The notes beneath the pieces are model-generated. The model was not told the DNA's origin and did not search any database. It saw nothing but the letters and a program-made list of their open reading frames with translations. Shown here one piece after another: positions 1-9,195 of a stretch of DNA of 29,160 nt. This DNA comes from a virus. Positions within the stretch are counted from its first letter, which is position 1. Every line of letters begins with the position of its first letter. The translations under genes were made by a program, and so were the position numbers. The stretch is taken from positions 1 through 29,160 of IMG/VR virus record IMGVR_UViG_3300046009_006561. One strand, written 5' to 3'.

Positions 1-237
1 ATTCCGAACTCCCTCAAGAATTTAATTCAGCCTGATGGGTCAATTTCCCGTCAGTTGCAGTTGCTTCTTTCCGCACTTGTTCAAAATACTGTGCCCACGA
101 CGCAAGATGTGGTAACTGGAGCGCCCTTGGCGGGGGCGGTTTTGCTTCCCGACGCTGCGCAAATTCCGAACGGCTGGGCACAGATCGACACGCTTGTGAT
201 AGGTGCTAACACCTACAAAGTAATCACGCTGGTTTAG
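1..237 (+). CDS. C-terminal part of an unidentified virion-module protein (5' end outside window)
   Basis: The frame is open from the first base to the TAG at 235-237, so only the last 78 residues are visible. They run from IPNSLKN to NTYKVITLV and contain an Ala/Pro-rich stretch followed by a short beta-like end. A TTG at 55 could act as an internal start, but the open frame upstream looks equally coding. The next gene follows after 9 bases in the same direction, so this belongs to the virion-protein operon. I do not recognise the family. Confidence 0.6.
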   Translation: MPNSLKNLIQPDGSISRQLQLLLSALVQNTVPTTQDVVTGAPLAGAVLLPDAAQIPNGWAQIDTLVIGANTYKVITLV

Positions 238-246
238 GAGAGTATT

Positions 247-1095
247 ATGGACCCCGTAACTATGGGACTTATGATGGGAGGCGGGCAGCTTCTCTCTGGC
301 ATCGGCGGAATGTTCAGCGGCCAAACTCAGGCTGGGGCGAATCGGGCTGCAGGGCAGATGGGCTTGCTCGGCTCGATACTTGCTGGGCAGGCGGCGGAAC
401 AGGGTTTTGGTCGAGCACAGGCCGCTTTGTCGCCGTATGCGACTGCTGGCAATAAGTCGCTTGATCTGCTGATGTCCTATTTGACTGGCAATGCGGCGCA
501 GCAAGCTGGCGTTGGTGGTGGTGGTCCGAATTTGCTTTCGACTTTTGCGCCCACGCAGTCGCAGTTGGAAAGCACTCCGGGTTATCAGTGGGCTCGGCAG
601 CAGGCGCTTGGCGGTATGGCGAATACCGGCGCGGCGCGTGGCATGGGTCTTTCCGGCAATGTCATTCAGGACATCGGAAAAACTGCTACGGGCCTTGCGT
701 CTCAGACTTTTCAGGATCAACTTAAAAATTATATGCTGCAAAATCAGCAGGCTTACAACATGCTGTTCGGCCCAGCGCAGATGGGTATGGGCGCTGCTGG
801 CGGAATTGCGAATGCCGCGATGGATGCTTCTCGTCTTATCGGCGGCGCAGCCACGGGCGCAGGTAATGCTTTTGGTGCTGGTATTATGGGCGCAGGCAAT
901 GCTCTTGCGGGCGGAACGCAGTCTATGTTCGGCGGTGCGGGTAAAATGCTCTCCACACCCGCACAGACTGCTTATTCGGCTGCGATGAATCCAATGTTTA
1001 ATCAAGGCGTGAATTATGCAGGTATTCCAGAGTTGTTGAAATGGGGAACTGGAGGCGGCGGTCCCTTCCCTTCTACATATAACCCTATTGCATAA
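247..1095 (+). CDS. DNA-transfer / ejection protein (p32-like)
   Basis: A 282-residue, Gly/Ala/Met-rich protein. Its middle (about residues 113-175) has the pattern TPGYQWARQQAL, then NTGAARGMGLSG, then a helix rich in Gln, Asn and Tyr. That arrangement is the signature of phage DNA-transfer protein p32 and related injection proteins, which leave the virion with the DNA and help it cross the envelope. The N-terminus (MGGGQLLSGIGGMFSG) and the Gly/Ala-rich C-terminal half fit membrane-active segments. The ATG follows a good AGGAG site at 236-240. The role is inferred from the motif and from its place between other virion genes. Confidence 0.7.
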   Translation: MDPVTMGLMMGGGQLLSGIGGMFSGQTQAGANRAAGQMGLLGSILAGQAAEQGFGRAQAALSPYATAGNKSLDLLMSYLTGNAAQQAGVGGGGPNLLSTFAPTQSQLESTPGYQWARQQALGGMANTGAARGMGLSGNVIQDIGKTATGLASQTFQDQLKNYMLQNQQAYNMLFGPAQMGMGAAGGIANAAMDASRLIGGAATGAGNAFGAGIMGAGNALAGGTQSMFGGAGKMLSTPAQTAYSAAMNPMFNQGVNYAGIPELLKWGTGGGGPFPSTYNPIA

Positions 1096-1112
1096 TTTAA
1101 GGAGTCAAAAAG

Positions 1113-2630
1113 ATGGCTGATGGTATTCCTTTTACTCAAGCTCCGGCTCCTCCGCGTTTTGCCGAGGAAAATCCTCTGCAGACAATGCAGCAGGCCCAAA
1201 GTATGGCTGTGCAGGGGCAGGCCATGCAACAGCAGCAGCTTGTCAATGCTGCTAAAATGGCTGTGGGTCAGCATATGCAAGCGCATATTGATCCGGCTAC
1301 AGGCAGATTGGATAACTATAACTTTATAGCAAGTGTTGCCAAAGACCCTCGCGCCGCTTTGGCTGTCGGCGACGTTTACCATATGCTTTTGGAAAACGGG
1401 GAAATCGACGCAAGAACTGCAGGGCAGCGTTTGTCGAACGAAAAAGCTAAACTTGACATCATGGGCAATTCTGCTGCGCCGTATATTCAAAAAATGGCCG
1501 AAGGAAAAACGACAACAGATGCAGATATTGCAGGATATGTCGGCACTTTAGTTGCTAATAAAGTTTTCGATAATGAAAAAGATGCGATGGTGATGTTGCA
1601 AGGATTAACAGGTAGTCCTGTTGGCACTAAAAACAATCGTGACGCTCTTTTCAGAATGTTAGGGCAATATAACACAACTGCTCAAGCGACACTTACGAAC
1701 ACGATGCAGTCGATGGAAAAACGCTACGAGCAGGTTACTGGCATCACACCGGAAGGCGTTCCTTATTCCATTCCAAAGGCTCGGGTCCCAGGAATGTTGC
1801 CTCCGGGTCCGGGTGTGGAAGGGGGAGCCCTTCTGCCCGAAGAAACAGCAGAAAGAGGAACGTCGGCTCCTCGTTCCGAACTTCCTGCTGGGCAGGAGGA
1901 GTCACCCTCGGCTCCTCCTGCCACCACTGGTGTTCCTCGCGGCGCTATTCAAACTGGAATGGCCCCGATGGAAGCTGCTCGGCAAAAGCCCTATCTTGAA
2001 TATAAAGAGGGTAAAGGCTGGATGAACGAAGCGGAGAAAGACTCTGCTCGTAATGCTTCTCTGGCTTACAGTCTGGAAACAAAACTTAAAAATGAAGAAG
2101 AATTGTTTTCGACGTTCAAGCAGGGTCCGACTCGTGATATGAAAATGCAACTTGCTAATTTTGCAAGTGGTGTGTTACCGGGCGGTGCAGAAAATCCATT
2201 AGTGCGCGCTCTTGTGGATGCGCCAAATTCTACTATAGCCTTGTCAGCGGCAGCAGCACTTCGCAAAGAACTGGCTAAAGACACGTTTGAACAACTTAAA
2301 CAAGCTATTGGGGGTCAAGGTCGCTTTACGAACTTTGAACTCGACACCATGCTTAAAGCTAACTACGGCTTGGACACTCCCACACCTGCGATTGAGCGCA
2401 TGATGAATGATATGCGCCGTGTTGCACGTATCGCAAAAGTCGAAGCTGCAGCGTTGGAACAGTATCGCAAAGTCAGTCTTTCCCATCCGACCCATGACGA
2501 CTCCTTCAGCCAGAGTTTCTTTACGAATAAACTTCGTAATAAACTGGTGGAAAAAGGATTGTATAAAGAAGGTCAGATTAAATTGACGAAAGATGGTGAA
2601 GTGGTGCTGCCGAGTCCGGAGGGTAAATAA
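1113..2630 (+). CDS. Probable internal virion / ejection protein
   Basis: A 505-residue protein with a Gln/Met/Ala-rich N-terminus, a mainly helical body, a Pro/Glu/Ser-rich linker at about residues 228-285 and a charged C-terminal helical region. No enzyme motif is visible. It lies between a p32-like protein and a transglycosylase-bearing large protein, as the three ejection proteins do in many podovirus-like phages, so I infer an internal virion protein. AAGGAG stands 8-9 bases before the ATG. Its TAA shares one base with the next ATG (TAATG at 2628-2632), which suggests translational coupling. The sequence itself is not one I recognise. Confidence 0.55.
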   Translation: MADGIPFTQAPAPPRFAEENPLQTMQQAQSMAVQGQAMQQQQLVNAAKMAVGQHMQAHIDPATGRLDNYNFIASVAKDPRAALAVGDVYHMLLENGEIDARTAGQRLSNEKAKLDIMGNSAAPYIQKMAEGKTTTDADIAGYVGTLVANKVFDNEKDAMVMLQGLTGSPVGTKNNRDALFRMLGQYNTTAQATLTNTMQSMEKRYEQVTGITPEGVPYSIPKARVPGMLPPGPGVEGGALLPEETAERGTSAPRSELPAGQEESPSAPPATTGVPRGAIQTGMAPMEAARQKPYLEYKEGKGWMNEAEKDSARNASLAYSLETKLKNEEELFSTFKQGPTRDMKMQLANFASGVLPGGAENPLVRALVDAPNSTIALSAAAALRKELAKDTFEQLKQAIGGQGRFTNFELDTMLKANYGLDTPTPAIERMMNDMRRVARIAKVEAAALEQYRKVSLSHPTHDDSFSQSFFTNKLRNKLVEKGLYKEGQIKLTKDGEVVLPSPEGK

Positions 2631-4972
2631 TGGTTGACATGCCTGTTGATCGCAGAGCATTTGCCTCTGCTTACGATCCAAGAGTCGTGGCTGGTAAAAT
2701 TCAGCAGTATGCGACTGAAATTGGCGTCGATCCTGAAATTGCTCTGCGAGTTGCCAAAAGCGAAGGACTCTACGGATATACTGGAGATCAAGGATCGTCT
2801 TTCGGGCCTTTTCAGTTGCATTATGGAAATGTAGCTGGTGGCGGGAACAAGGTCGGCGGCCTTGGAGACACGTTTACGCAAGTTACGGGTTTAGATGCTC
2901 GTGATCCGCGAACTGTCGATGCGCAGATACAGTTTGCTTTGAATGAAGCGAAAATTCATGGATGGGGCGCGTGGCACGGATGGAAAGGTGATCCGCGAGC
3001 GGGTTTGCCTGGAGGTCCACAAGGAGAAGCTGCGCCCATGCAGGCTCGACCTGTGCAGCCTATTTTGTATTCTGCGCCAGTAAATCAATATGCTTCTGCA
3101 GGCATGATGAATGATGCGATGCCTTTGCAAACTGCTTCGTTCCAACCTGCGGCACAGCCTGCTGCGCAGATGACGCATGACAATTTTTTGGATGACGCAT
3201 TTTTGTCACCCCAGCCGATTGCCACGCAGCGCTCTGCGGTGCAAGCACCCGTTACGCAAGCGCCGCAGCAAGCACCTGCGCAAGCACCTGCGGCTATTAC
3301 ACATGATAACTTTTTGAATGATGAACAGTTGTTTGGTGAGAAGCCTGCGGCACAGGCAGCACCTACCCAGCAACAACAGGGACAGGTTGTTGGCAAGCCC
3401 CCGGAAAATTGGGGAGTGGGTCGTTCGTTTTTGCGCGGCGCGTCGATGGGACTGTCAGAGCCTCTTGAAGTTGGTTTGTCTATGCTTCGCCATGGAACTC
3501 ATGGCTTGTCGCTCGGCGAAGCCTATCAGAAAGGCATGGAAAATATTGCTGCGTCTCGTGAACGGTATCGCGAAGAAGCACCGATGACTTCTATGCTGGC
3601 TGAAGGTTTGGGGTCGGCGGTTGGCGTTCCGGGTGCGACGGCGGCGCGTCTTGTCGGGACGGGTGTAAGGGGCTTACGCATGGCCGGAGCACCTCGCGCT
3701 GCTCAATTCTTGGCCGGTGAAGGCGGTATGCTTTCTCGCGGAACGCAAGCCGCTGCACAAGGCATGGCGTTGACGGGTGTGGAACAAGCCGCTGGTTTAA
3801 CTCCTGAGGAAGATCGCGGTTTGGGCAACATTTTGATGGGCGGTGTTGGAGGTGTGGCAGGTCACGCTCTTGCCGCTCCATTAACTCGTGCAGTGCTACG
3901 CCCGTTTGAAGCCGCCATCGAACCCGAAATGAAAATCGTGGCGCAGGATGTGAATAGAAAGTTTGGACTTAACATCCGGCCTTCACAGTTAGCAGAAAAA
4001 AATCCCGATCTTAAAGCACTTGACGAAAGACTCGTGCCTTCAAGTGTGAAGACAAAACAGTTCATGGATTGGAATGCGGCTGTTGCAAATGATCTAAAAC
4101 CTGGTCTTAAAACTTTGACCAAAGATACTGTCGATACGGAAGCCTCGAAGACTGGACAGGCTTTGGATAATCTTGTGGCTGGTAAAACGATGAATGTTCG
4201 GCCAGATTTGGCGAACGGTTTAATGTCAATTAAAAACTGGATTGCGAACGATACTCCAGCAAGTGATCCTGTGCGCAAAGAGTTTACAGATTTTGTCAGG
4301 AAGTTAAGTCAAGACATCCAATATGGCACAATTAAAGGTGAAAAATTCCGAAGAATGATCTCCCACAATGGATATATCAATAACACCTTCTTTGGAGCAT
4401 CTAAATCTCAAGCCATGAAACGGGCCGGAGTGGAAATAAGAAACTTATTGATCGACTCATTCGAACTTGCAAATCCAGCAGATGCTGGAAAGTATCGAAA
4501 GTTGACTGAGCAGTATCGTAAATGGCTCGCGGTAAAACCGTTGGTAAGCGATTCTGGCGTGATTAACCCGCAAAAATTAGCAGCGCAAGTAACAAAACAG
4601 CGACTTGTTGGCGGGGATTTGGAAGATTTGGCGAGAGTTGGCAAGTATTTGCCAAAAGCTCCCCCGGCAGAAGGCCCTTCGCCTTTTGTCAAAGGTGCTG
4701 CTGAATTTGGAGTTCCCCATGCTGCGGCTGCGGCAGCACATGCCTTGGGCTTTCCTACGGTTGGGCTGGAATATGCGGCAAATATGTTGTCTGCGGGAAA
4801 ACGAGCGCTGCAATTTCCAACACAACAAGCATTGATGGCTCCGTCATTAGCGGAGCAAGTATATCGTGGGGCGACTACGGCTCCCGAATATGCACGAAAA
4901 GCTGGCGGTTTCGCCACATTGGGCGGTGCGGAACTTTTATCTGGTTATGGAGCCCCGGAGGGAAGAAGATGA
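2630..4972 (+). CDS. Large ejection protein with N-terminal lytic transglycosylase-like domain
   Basis: A 780-residue protein. Residues about 15-120 look like a lysozyme-like transglycosylase fold. There is a helix with KSEG (candidate catalytic Glu45), then SFGPFQLHYG at 57-66, then GWGAWHGWKG at 111-120. Such domains cut peptidoglycan locally during DNA entry. A Pro/Ala/Gln-rich linker (about 130-260) carries the motif THDNFL twice (182-187 and 224-229). The rest has Gly/Ala-rich segments that may insert in membranes (about 265-420), a helical region and another Ala-rich part near 700-760. The start overlaps the previous stop by one base and the end overlaps the fibre gene by ATGA. The enzyme assignment rests on motif shape only. 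Confidence 0.65.
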   Translation: MVDMPVDRRAFASAYDPRVVAGKIQQYATEIGVDPEIALRVAKSEGLYGYTGDQGSSFGPFQLHYGNVAGGGNKVGGLGDTFTQVTGLDARDPRTVDAQIQFALNEAKIHGWGAWHGWKGDPRAGLPGGPQGEAAPMQARPVQPILYSAPVNQYASAGMMNDAMPLQTASFQPAAQPAAQMTHDNFLDDAFLSPQPIATQRSAVQAPVTQAPQQAPAQAPAAITHDNFLNDEQLFGEKPAAQAAPTQQQQGQVVGKPPENWGVGRSFLRGASMGLSEPLEVGLSMLRHGTHGLSLGEAYQKGMENIAASRERYREEAPMTSMLAEGLGSAVGVPGATAARLVGTGVRGLRMAGAPRAAQFLAGEGGMLSRGTQAAAQGMALTGVEQAAGLTPEEDRGLGNILMGGVGGVAGHALAAPLTRAVLRPFEAAIEPEMKIVAQDVNRKFGLNIRPSQLAEKNPDLKALDERLVPSSVKTKQFMDWNAAVANDLKPGLKTLTKDTVDTEASKTGQALDNLVAGKTMNVRPDLANGLMSIKNWIANDTPASDPVRKEFTDFVRKLSQDIQYGTIKGEKFRRMISHNGYINNTFFGASKSQAMKRAGVEIRNLLIDSFELANPADAGKYRKLTEQYRKWLAVKPLVSDSGVINPQKLAAQVTKQRLVGGDLEDLARVGKYLPKAPPAEGPSPFVKGAAEFGVPHAAAAAAHALGFPTVGLEYAANMLSAGKRALQFPTQQALMAPSLAEQVYRGATTAPEYARKAGGFATLGGAELLSGYGAPEGRR

Positions 4973-6345
4973 AAAAGGTAAGTGGAGCCCTTGCGGCCTT
5001 TTTGTATAGCACATCTGCACTCTGGGGCGCGACCTTGCTGCCTAACGGGCAACAGCAATTCGTCGATGCGACGGGCAAGCCTTATGCTGCAGGCAAAGTA
5101 TTTTTCTACAGCAATTTCCCAACCTGCACGGTTCTGAAAAATACTTATCAGAATGAAGCTGGGACGCAGCTTAACACGAACCCGATTATTCTGGATGCGG
5201 CAGGACGTGCCACGATTTTTGGTTCGGGCGCGTATTGCCAGGTTTTGAAAGACGCGAACAGCAATACGATCTGGACGAAATATACGTCTGATACGTCGTC
5301 TGCGAGTAATTTGGGATGGGGCGGGACGAGTGGCGGAACGGCTAACGCCCAGACCGTGACGGTTTCGGCCTTTTCAAATGTGAATGGGCAGACCTTTTAC
5401 TTCAAAGCTGGCGCTACGAACAGTTCTGCGCTTACACTTAATGTTAATGGCGGGGCTGCGATTAGTGTTGTGCGGGACACTCCGACCGGAACAGTCGCGT
5501 TGACTGGTGGTGAGGTTGTTTCAGGTAATATCATCGGTGTGACTTACGACAGTGGCACTGGCGTTTTCCATCTTGTGACGAACAACTCCAGATTGTTTGG
5601 TTACAAAACCAATGTGCCTGCGGCTGTAAACATGGATTTGAATGCGTCTTCCTCGCATGTTGTCAATGTGACGGGGACAGGTGTTAGTATTTCTGACTTT
5701 GGCGCTGGTGGTGCATCTGCGGCTGCAAACACGATCTTCTTTTTGCAGTTCAACGGCACTAACACAATCGTAGCGGGCGCGAACATTGCCACACCGTCTG
5801 GCGGAAATATCGTAGTGTCAAGTGGGGCGTCTTTGACTGTGCTTTATCAGGGCGCAAATTCTTGGCGGGTGCTGCAAGTCACGGGCGGATCGAGTGGCGC
5901 GGTTGGAATGGTTGCTGCCTTTGCGACCGGCACTTGTCCGACAGGTTGGTTGAAAGCGAACGGCGATACCCCAGCGCAAGCGACTTATCCCGCGCTTTAT
6001 TCTGCTCTCGGCACGACATGGGGTCCGGCTGCTGCGGGCAATTTCACGCTTCCAGATTTCCGTGGAATGTTTTTGCGTGGGATCACCGATGGCCGTGCGA
6101 CTGATCCGAACGGCGGTGCACTCACAGCGCAGGCACTTGGTGATTTCGTGGATGACAGTGTGGAAGCCCACACGCACACATACAATAACACTGGCGTATC
6201 TGCGTTCTTTTCTGCAGGCGGGGGTGGATCTGCTGTTGTTCAGAATTTAACCAGCACCGCTACACAAACCACTACAACGACACCTGCGGGCAGCACAGAA
6301 ACAACCGTGAAGAACGAAGGGATTTTATACTGCATTCAGTATTAA
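4969..6345 (+). CDS. Tail fibre / tail-collar protein with signal-peptide-like N-terminus
   Basis: A 458-residue protein. Residues 1-20 (Lys2, Lys3, a hydrophobic core, then ALWGA) look like a Sec signal peptide. Residues about 23-105 match the fibre N-terminal module with LLPNGQQQF, YAAGKVFFY and NPIILDAAGRA. A beta-rich shaft follows. At about 313-372 is a phage tail-collar domain (GTCPTGWLKANGD, then FTLPDFRGMFLRG), with EAHTHTY after it and the usual ending ILYCIQY. It should act in host recognition at the virion surface. It begins in an ATGA overlap with the ejection-protein gene, after GGAGG. Confidence 0.8.
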   Translation: MKKVSGALAAFLYSTSALWGATLLPNGQQQFVDATGKPYAAGKVFFYSNFPTCTVLKNTYQNEAGTQLNTNPIILDAAGRATIFGSGAYCQVLKDANSNTIWTKYTSDTSSASNLGWGGTSGGTANAQTVTVSAFSNVNGQTFYFKAGATNSSALTLNVNGGAAISVVRDTPTGTVALTGGEVVSGNIIGVTYDSGTGVFHLVTNNSRLFGYKTNVPAAVNMDLNASSSHVVNVTGTGVSISDFGAGGASAAANTIFFLQFNGTNTIVAGANIATPSGGNIVVSSGASLTVLYQGANSWRVLQVTGGSSGAVGMVAAFATGTCPTGWLKANGDTPAQATYPALYSALGTTWGPAAAGNFTLPDFRGMFLRGITDGRATDPNGGALTAQALGDFVDDSVEAHTHTYNNTGVSAFFSAGGGGSAVVQNLTSTATQTTTTTPAGSTETTVKNEGILYCIQY

Positions 6346-6361
6346 GCCCATCGCATAGCAA

Positions 6362-6396
6362 GTGCGGGGTGGGATTAACCTGCCCCGTGCATTTCT
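6362..6396 (+). terminator. Intrinsic terminator-like hairpin closing the virion operon
   Basis: Arms 6362-6373 and 6379-6390 pair over 12 positions as RNA when G:U pairs are allowed, around the 5-base loop ATTAA. The pyrimidine run TTTCTCTC follows on the plus strand. It starts 17 bases after the fibre stop codon. The minus-strand helicase gene ends inside it, so the hairpin lies exactly between two converging transcription units. The tail is richer in T when read on the plus strand, so I assign it to that direction. Confidence 0.5.
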
Positions 6397-7565
6397 CTCG
6401 CCAGCGGAACGTAAGTTTCTGTCCCCGCTTGACGCTGAATAATCCCCGCCTTTTCCATTAAATTCATAATACGCTCCGCTTTTTCTGCGGGAGTGCGTTG
6501 CGATAAAAACCGCAAGATTGTTGCTGCAGCAATCGGGGCGCGGTGCTTCACATAAATGCTAAACAAATATTGGAATGTTTCTTCGATCACTTGGTCGTCG
6601 GAGCGCATAATCATGTCGCGGAAGATTTGCGGCATCAATTCTTCAATCTCAAGCAGCCAGCCTCTCGCCCGTTCGACATCTTGCATTCGAATAGCGAGTT
6701 CTTCGCCGCGAGCCATGGCGGAAGTCATCGCGAGTTTGACGGCAAAGATTGTTCCTCGACGTGGAATGTAGTTTGCAAGTTTCGGATGATCGGGAACTGG
6801 TCCCCATTTATCTTTGCGCCAGCGCTCCATGTCCGCGATAGCTTTCGCGTCCCATTTCATTTCACCGTAATAGTCTGCGCAGGCATCTAACTTTTGAACA
6901 AGTTTCTTCTGTTCCGCGTCCATGTTTTTGTATTCGCCAAACAGCGGGACATCAGGCATGGACGAGGAATAGACCATTAAAAGACGAGAGGTCCAGCCCA
7001 TTGTCCATGCGGCTTCGGGCAGCAACGTCGCCAAGAAACCGGGCTGCGAACCGACGAGCAGCGTGGTCATGGGATTGTGAATTTCAATCGGGTCTTTCAA
7101 ACTGTGGCGGCGTTCCTCACGGTATGTTGCTTTGTGGTCGAACAACTCGTTGATGATGGATAGGAAGTTTAAGTCATGGGCGTTAATAAAAACACCTAGC
7201 TCTGCTGCGAAGACAAATAGGTGGTTGTAATCGAGGACTCCAGAGTTGTTGGGCTTGAGCACTGACCGTGCGGAACGTCCTAGCGCGTCAATGTATGAGG
7301 CGGCTGTGACGCTGTTCGGAGCGATGTGAAATTTCTTCGTGGCCTTGAGCAGCGCTTCGGCAGGATTGATCGCTTGCGATTTGCCGATACCCGGAGGGGC
7401 CACGAGCATTGTGTAGAGGTTCGCATATTGCGGACCTGCTTTTGTCATGCACCAAACACGTTTTTCTAACGCGCCAGAAAGCGTGGTGATCGCCGCCCAT
7501 TTACGGAAAATTTCTGGTGACGGGCGCTCGTCAGTGAACGCCACAAAAGAATCAACAAAGTCCAC
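6375..7565 (-). CDS. Replicative helicase / DUF3987-like P-loop ATPase
   Basis: A 396-residue protein. The start region (FVDSFVAFTDERPSPEIFRKWAA) is typical of phage replication ATPases of the DUF3987 type. Walker A is PPGIGKS at 57-63. A candidate Walker B is VFAAELG, about 120 residues in. The segment from LLVGSQPGFL to WTSRLLMVYS holds arginines that could be sensor or finger residues. Residues after about 300 look like a winged-helix end. The start is GTG at 7565 with GGGAG about 7 bases upstream. It is the last gene of the replication block, directly after DNA polymerase, so a role in unwinding DNA at the phage fork is likely. Confidence 0.7.
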   Translation of the reverse strand: MDFVDSFVAFTDERPSPEIFRKWAAITTLSGALEKRVWCMTKAGPQYANLYTMLVAPPGIGKSQAINPAEALLKATKKFHIAPNSVTAASYIDALGRSARSVLKPNNSGVLDYNHLFVFAAELGVFINAHDLNFLSIINELFDHKATYREERRHSLKDPIEIHNPMTTLLVGSQPGFLATLLPEAAWTMGWTSRLLMVYSSSMPDVPLFGEYKNMDAEQKKLVQKLDACADYYGEMKWDAKAIADMERWRKDKWGPVPDHPKLANYIPRRGTIFAVKLAMTSAMARGEELAIRMQDVERARGWLLEIEELMPQIFRDMIMRSDDQVIEETFQYLFSIYVKHRAPIAAATILRFLSQRTPAEKAERIMNLMEKAGIIQRQAGTETYVPLAREMHGAG

Positions 7566-7600
7566 CCCAGGCTCCCTGCATTTCTAAAAGCAAATTGCTA

Positions 7601-9082
7601 TTAAAGTTTTTGTGAGAGCAGAGGTGTTCTTCTGCGCTCGTCCTTTTTGTTTTTCCATTTAGCCAAACCATCGGGATTAGAGTCTGGGTCGAAGTTGCCC
7701 CAGTTCCATCCGACTTTCGCTTCGCCGGGGACGACTAACTGATGACCGTCTTTTTCAAATGCGAGATCGAAATGTGAAAGAGCCTCGGAGATGATGTCAA
7801 CTTCGTTAAGGTGTTCGGGGTATTGAAAGTAAAGAGCGTCGTGGACTTGGGCAATTAACTGAACTTGAGGCATGTGTTTCCAAACGCGCCAGAGGACTAG
7901 GTTCAGCCTCTCCGCCGTCGCGCTCTGTGGTGAAAACGCAATCGCCTCGCGGAGCGTCGAGTCATCGTTCGCTCGTCCGAAGAACGTGCGCTCTCGTCCG
8001 AAAGGTGTGATGATGCGGTTTGAGGTTTGGAGTTGTTGGGCGACCCATCTATGCCATTTTGGTATTCCTGAGAAACGCTCGAAATATCGGGTTTGGAATT
8101 GTTCGGCGACGACAACGGGGAGTTTGGCATGTCGGGCCATGGTCGGAGGTAATCCGCGATAATTGCTTCCGTGCCCGAGTTTCTTCGCCATGTCGCGGTA
8201 GGTGAGGTGACGGTAGAAGGGGGTGTCTGCGATTTTACGATCGGCCTTTGGATCGTCTGTCCATCCCAATTCGGGCCAAGCAGTCCTTGCCACAAGAGTG
8301 TGAAGGTCGCCACTATAGCAGGCGTCCAGATAAGACCAATCACCGCAGATGGTGCCCGAAAGCCATCCCACTTCTCTACTCTCTGCCTGTTCCAAATCAA
8401 TGCCGCAGAGTTTGTAACCGGGGTCGGCGACAAACATTTTTCGCAGAGACGAAGTAATGTTTTGTAAATTCGTGCCGGTGCCGAAAGCGTTTGTGCTGGA
8501 TGAAAAGCGTCCTGTTTCTGTTCCTGCGACATTGTAAGAAGTCCTCATTCTGCCGTCGCTGTCCACTTCGGTGTTGAGCACGGAAAGTTGTTTCACAGCG
8601 TCTCGGATAGCCAGTATGGTTGCCACCATTGGACGGGCGTGAAAGTAGTTGTCGAGTTTTTCAAGAGCCTCTCGGTCCATGGACAATTTGCGCTCCCCCT
8701 TCTTCGAAGTCCAGATTTCGGGGATACGCATGTGTTGAAAGAAAAATTCTTGCAGCATCTTTGGGGAATTGGCTTTGAGGGGCTTGTCCCAGACGGCATA
8801 AGCAAAACGATTGAGCAAACCAGTAAGGCGCTGGATTTCGACAGTAAGCGTGTCAATGCCTTTTTGCCTTTCGTAGCTGTCAATGCGGAAGCCCCGCTGC
8901 ATCATGTCCATAACAGGGGCCTGGAGCGCGCGGGTGAAATTGTAAATGCGGGGCGCTGGGCCGATTGCACGAATAGCGTCGAGCACTTCATGCGTGATGC
9001 AACAGTCCAGACCATTGTAAAGCTGTTCGTTTTCTGCGAGCACAATGCCTTCTTGCAGCGTAGAGGTGTCGATGATTGGCAT
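7601..9082 (-). CDS. DNA polymerase, family A catalytic part
   Basis: A 493-residue protein with all three polymerase motifs. Motif A is DLEQAESR (229-236), motif B is RDMAKKLGHGSNYRG starting at 296, and motif C is QVHDALYF with His414 and Asp415. In motif C the usual Glu after HD is Ala. The 5'-exonuclease is absent. At the N-terminus, LYNGLDCCITHEV looks like motif III (Tyr-x3-Asp) of the DEDDy 3'-5' exonuclease, while motifs I and II lie in the gene at 9417-10472. I chose the ATG at 9082, which shares its A with the stop of the preceding small gene (TAATG). A TTG 12 codons upstream is an alternative without support. Confidence 0.9.
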   Translation of the reverse strand: MPIIDTSTLQEGIVLAENEQLYNGLDCCITHEVLDAIRAIGPAPRIYNFTRALQAPVMDMMQRGFRIDSYERQKGIDTLTVEIQRLTGLLNRFAYAVWDKPLKANSPKMLQEFFFQHMRIPEIWTSKKGERKLSMDREALEKLDNYFHARPMVATILAIRDAVKQLSVLNTEVDSDGRMRTSYNVAGTETGRFSSSTNAFGTGTNLQNITSSLRKMFVADPGYKLCGIDLEQAESREVGWLSGTICGDWSYLDACYSGDLHTLVARTAWPELGWTDDPKADRKIADTPFYRHLTYRDMAKKLGHGSNYRGLPPTMARHAKLPVVVAEQFQTRYFERFSGIPKWHRWVAQQLQTSNRIITPFGRERTFFGRANDDSTLREAIAFSPQSATAERLNLVLWRVWKHMPQVQLIAQVHDALYFQYPEHLNEVDIISEALSHFDLAFEKDGHQLVVPGEAKVGWNWGNFDPDSNPDGLAKWKNKKDERRRTPLLSQKL

Positions 9083-9195
9083 TAGAGCACCATGCCGCAA
9101 GCAACAAATAGCACCCAAACGGCTAACGCTTTTTCAGAACCAGTCACGATGTAATATGTGAAAGGCACGAATGAGAGGATGAGCGGTGAAAGCAT
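9082..9195 (-). CDS. 37-residue membrane peptide between the two polymerase parts
   Basis: The 37 codons encode a hydrophobic peptide (MLSPLILSFVPFTYYIVTGS, then a second apolar stretch ending CGMVL), which allows one or two membrane passes. It starts in a TAATG overlap with the DUF7220 gene and ends in a TAATG overlap with polymerase. The two junctions even share the string GCTCTAATG. It is therefore placed for coupled translation. An ATG 15 codons upstream (9240) would also fit but lies inside the DUF7220 gene. The function is unknown. Confidence 0.5.
   Translation of the reverse strand: MLSPLILSFVPFTYYIVTGSEKALAVWVLFVACGMVL

Noticed and set aside
40-1005. A 321-codon minus-strand frame opposite the p32-like gene
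   Set aside because: Low-complexity Arg/Ser/His composition, no ribosome site, no family. It is the antisense shadow of the virion gene.
8588-9085. A 165-codon plus-strand frame opposite polymerase
   Set aside because: No ribosome site or motif, and it lies wholly across a certain gene.
7601-9118. Longer polymerase start at TTG 9118
   Set aside because: The 12 added residues overlap the 37-codon gene and have no ribosome site. The ATG at 9082 is coupled by TAATG.
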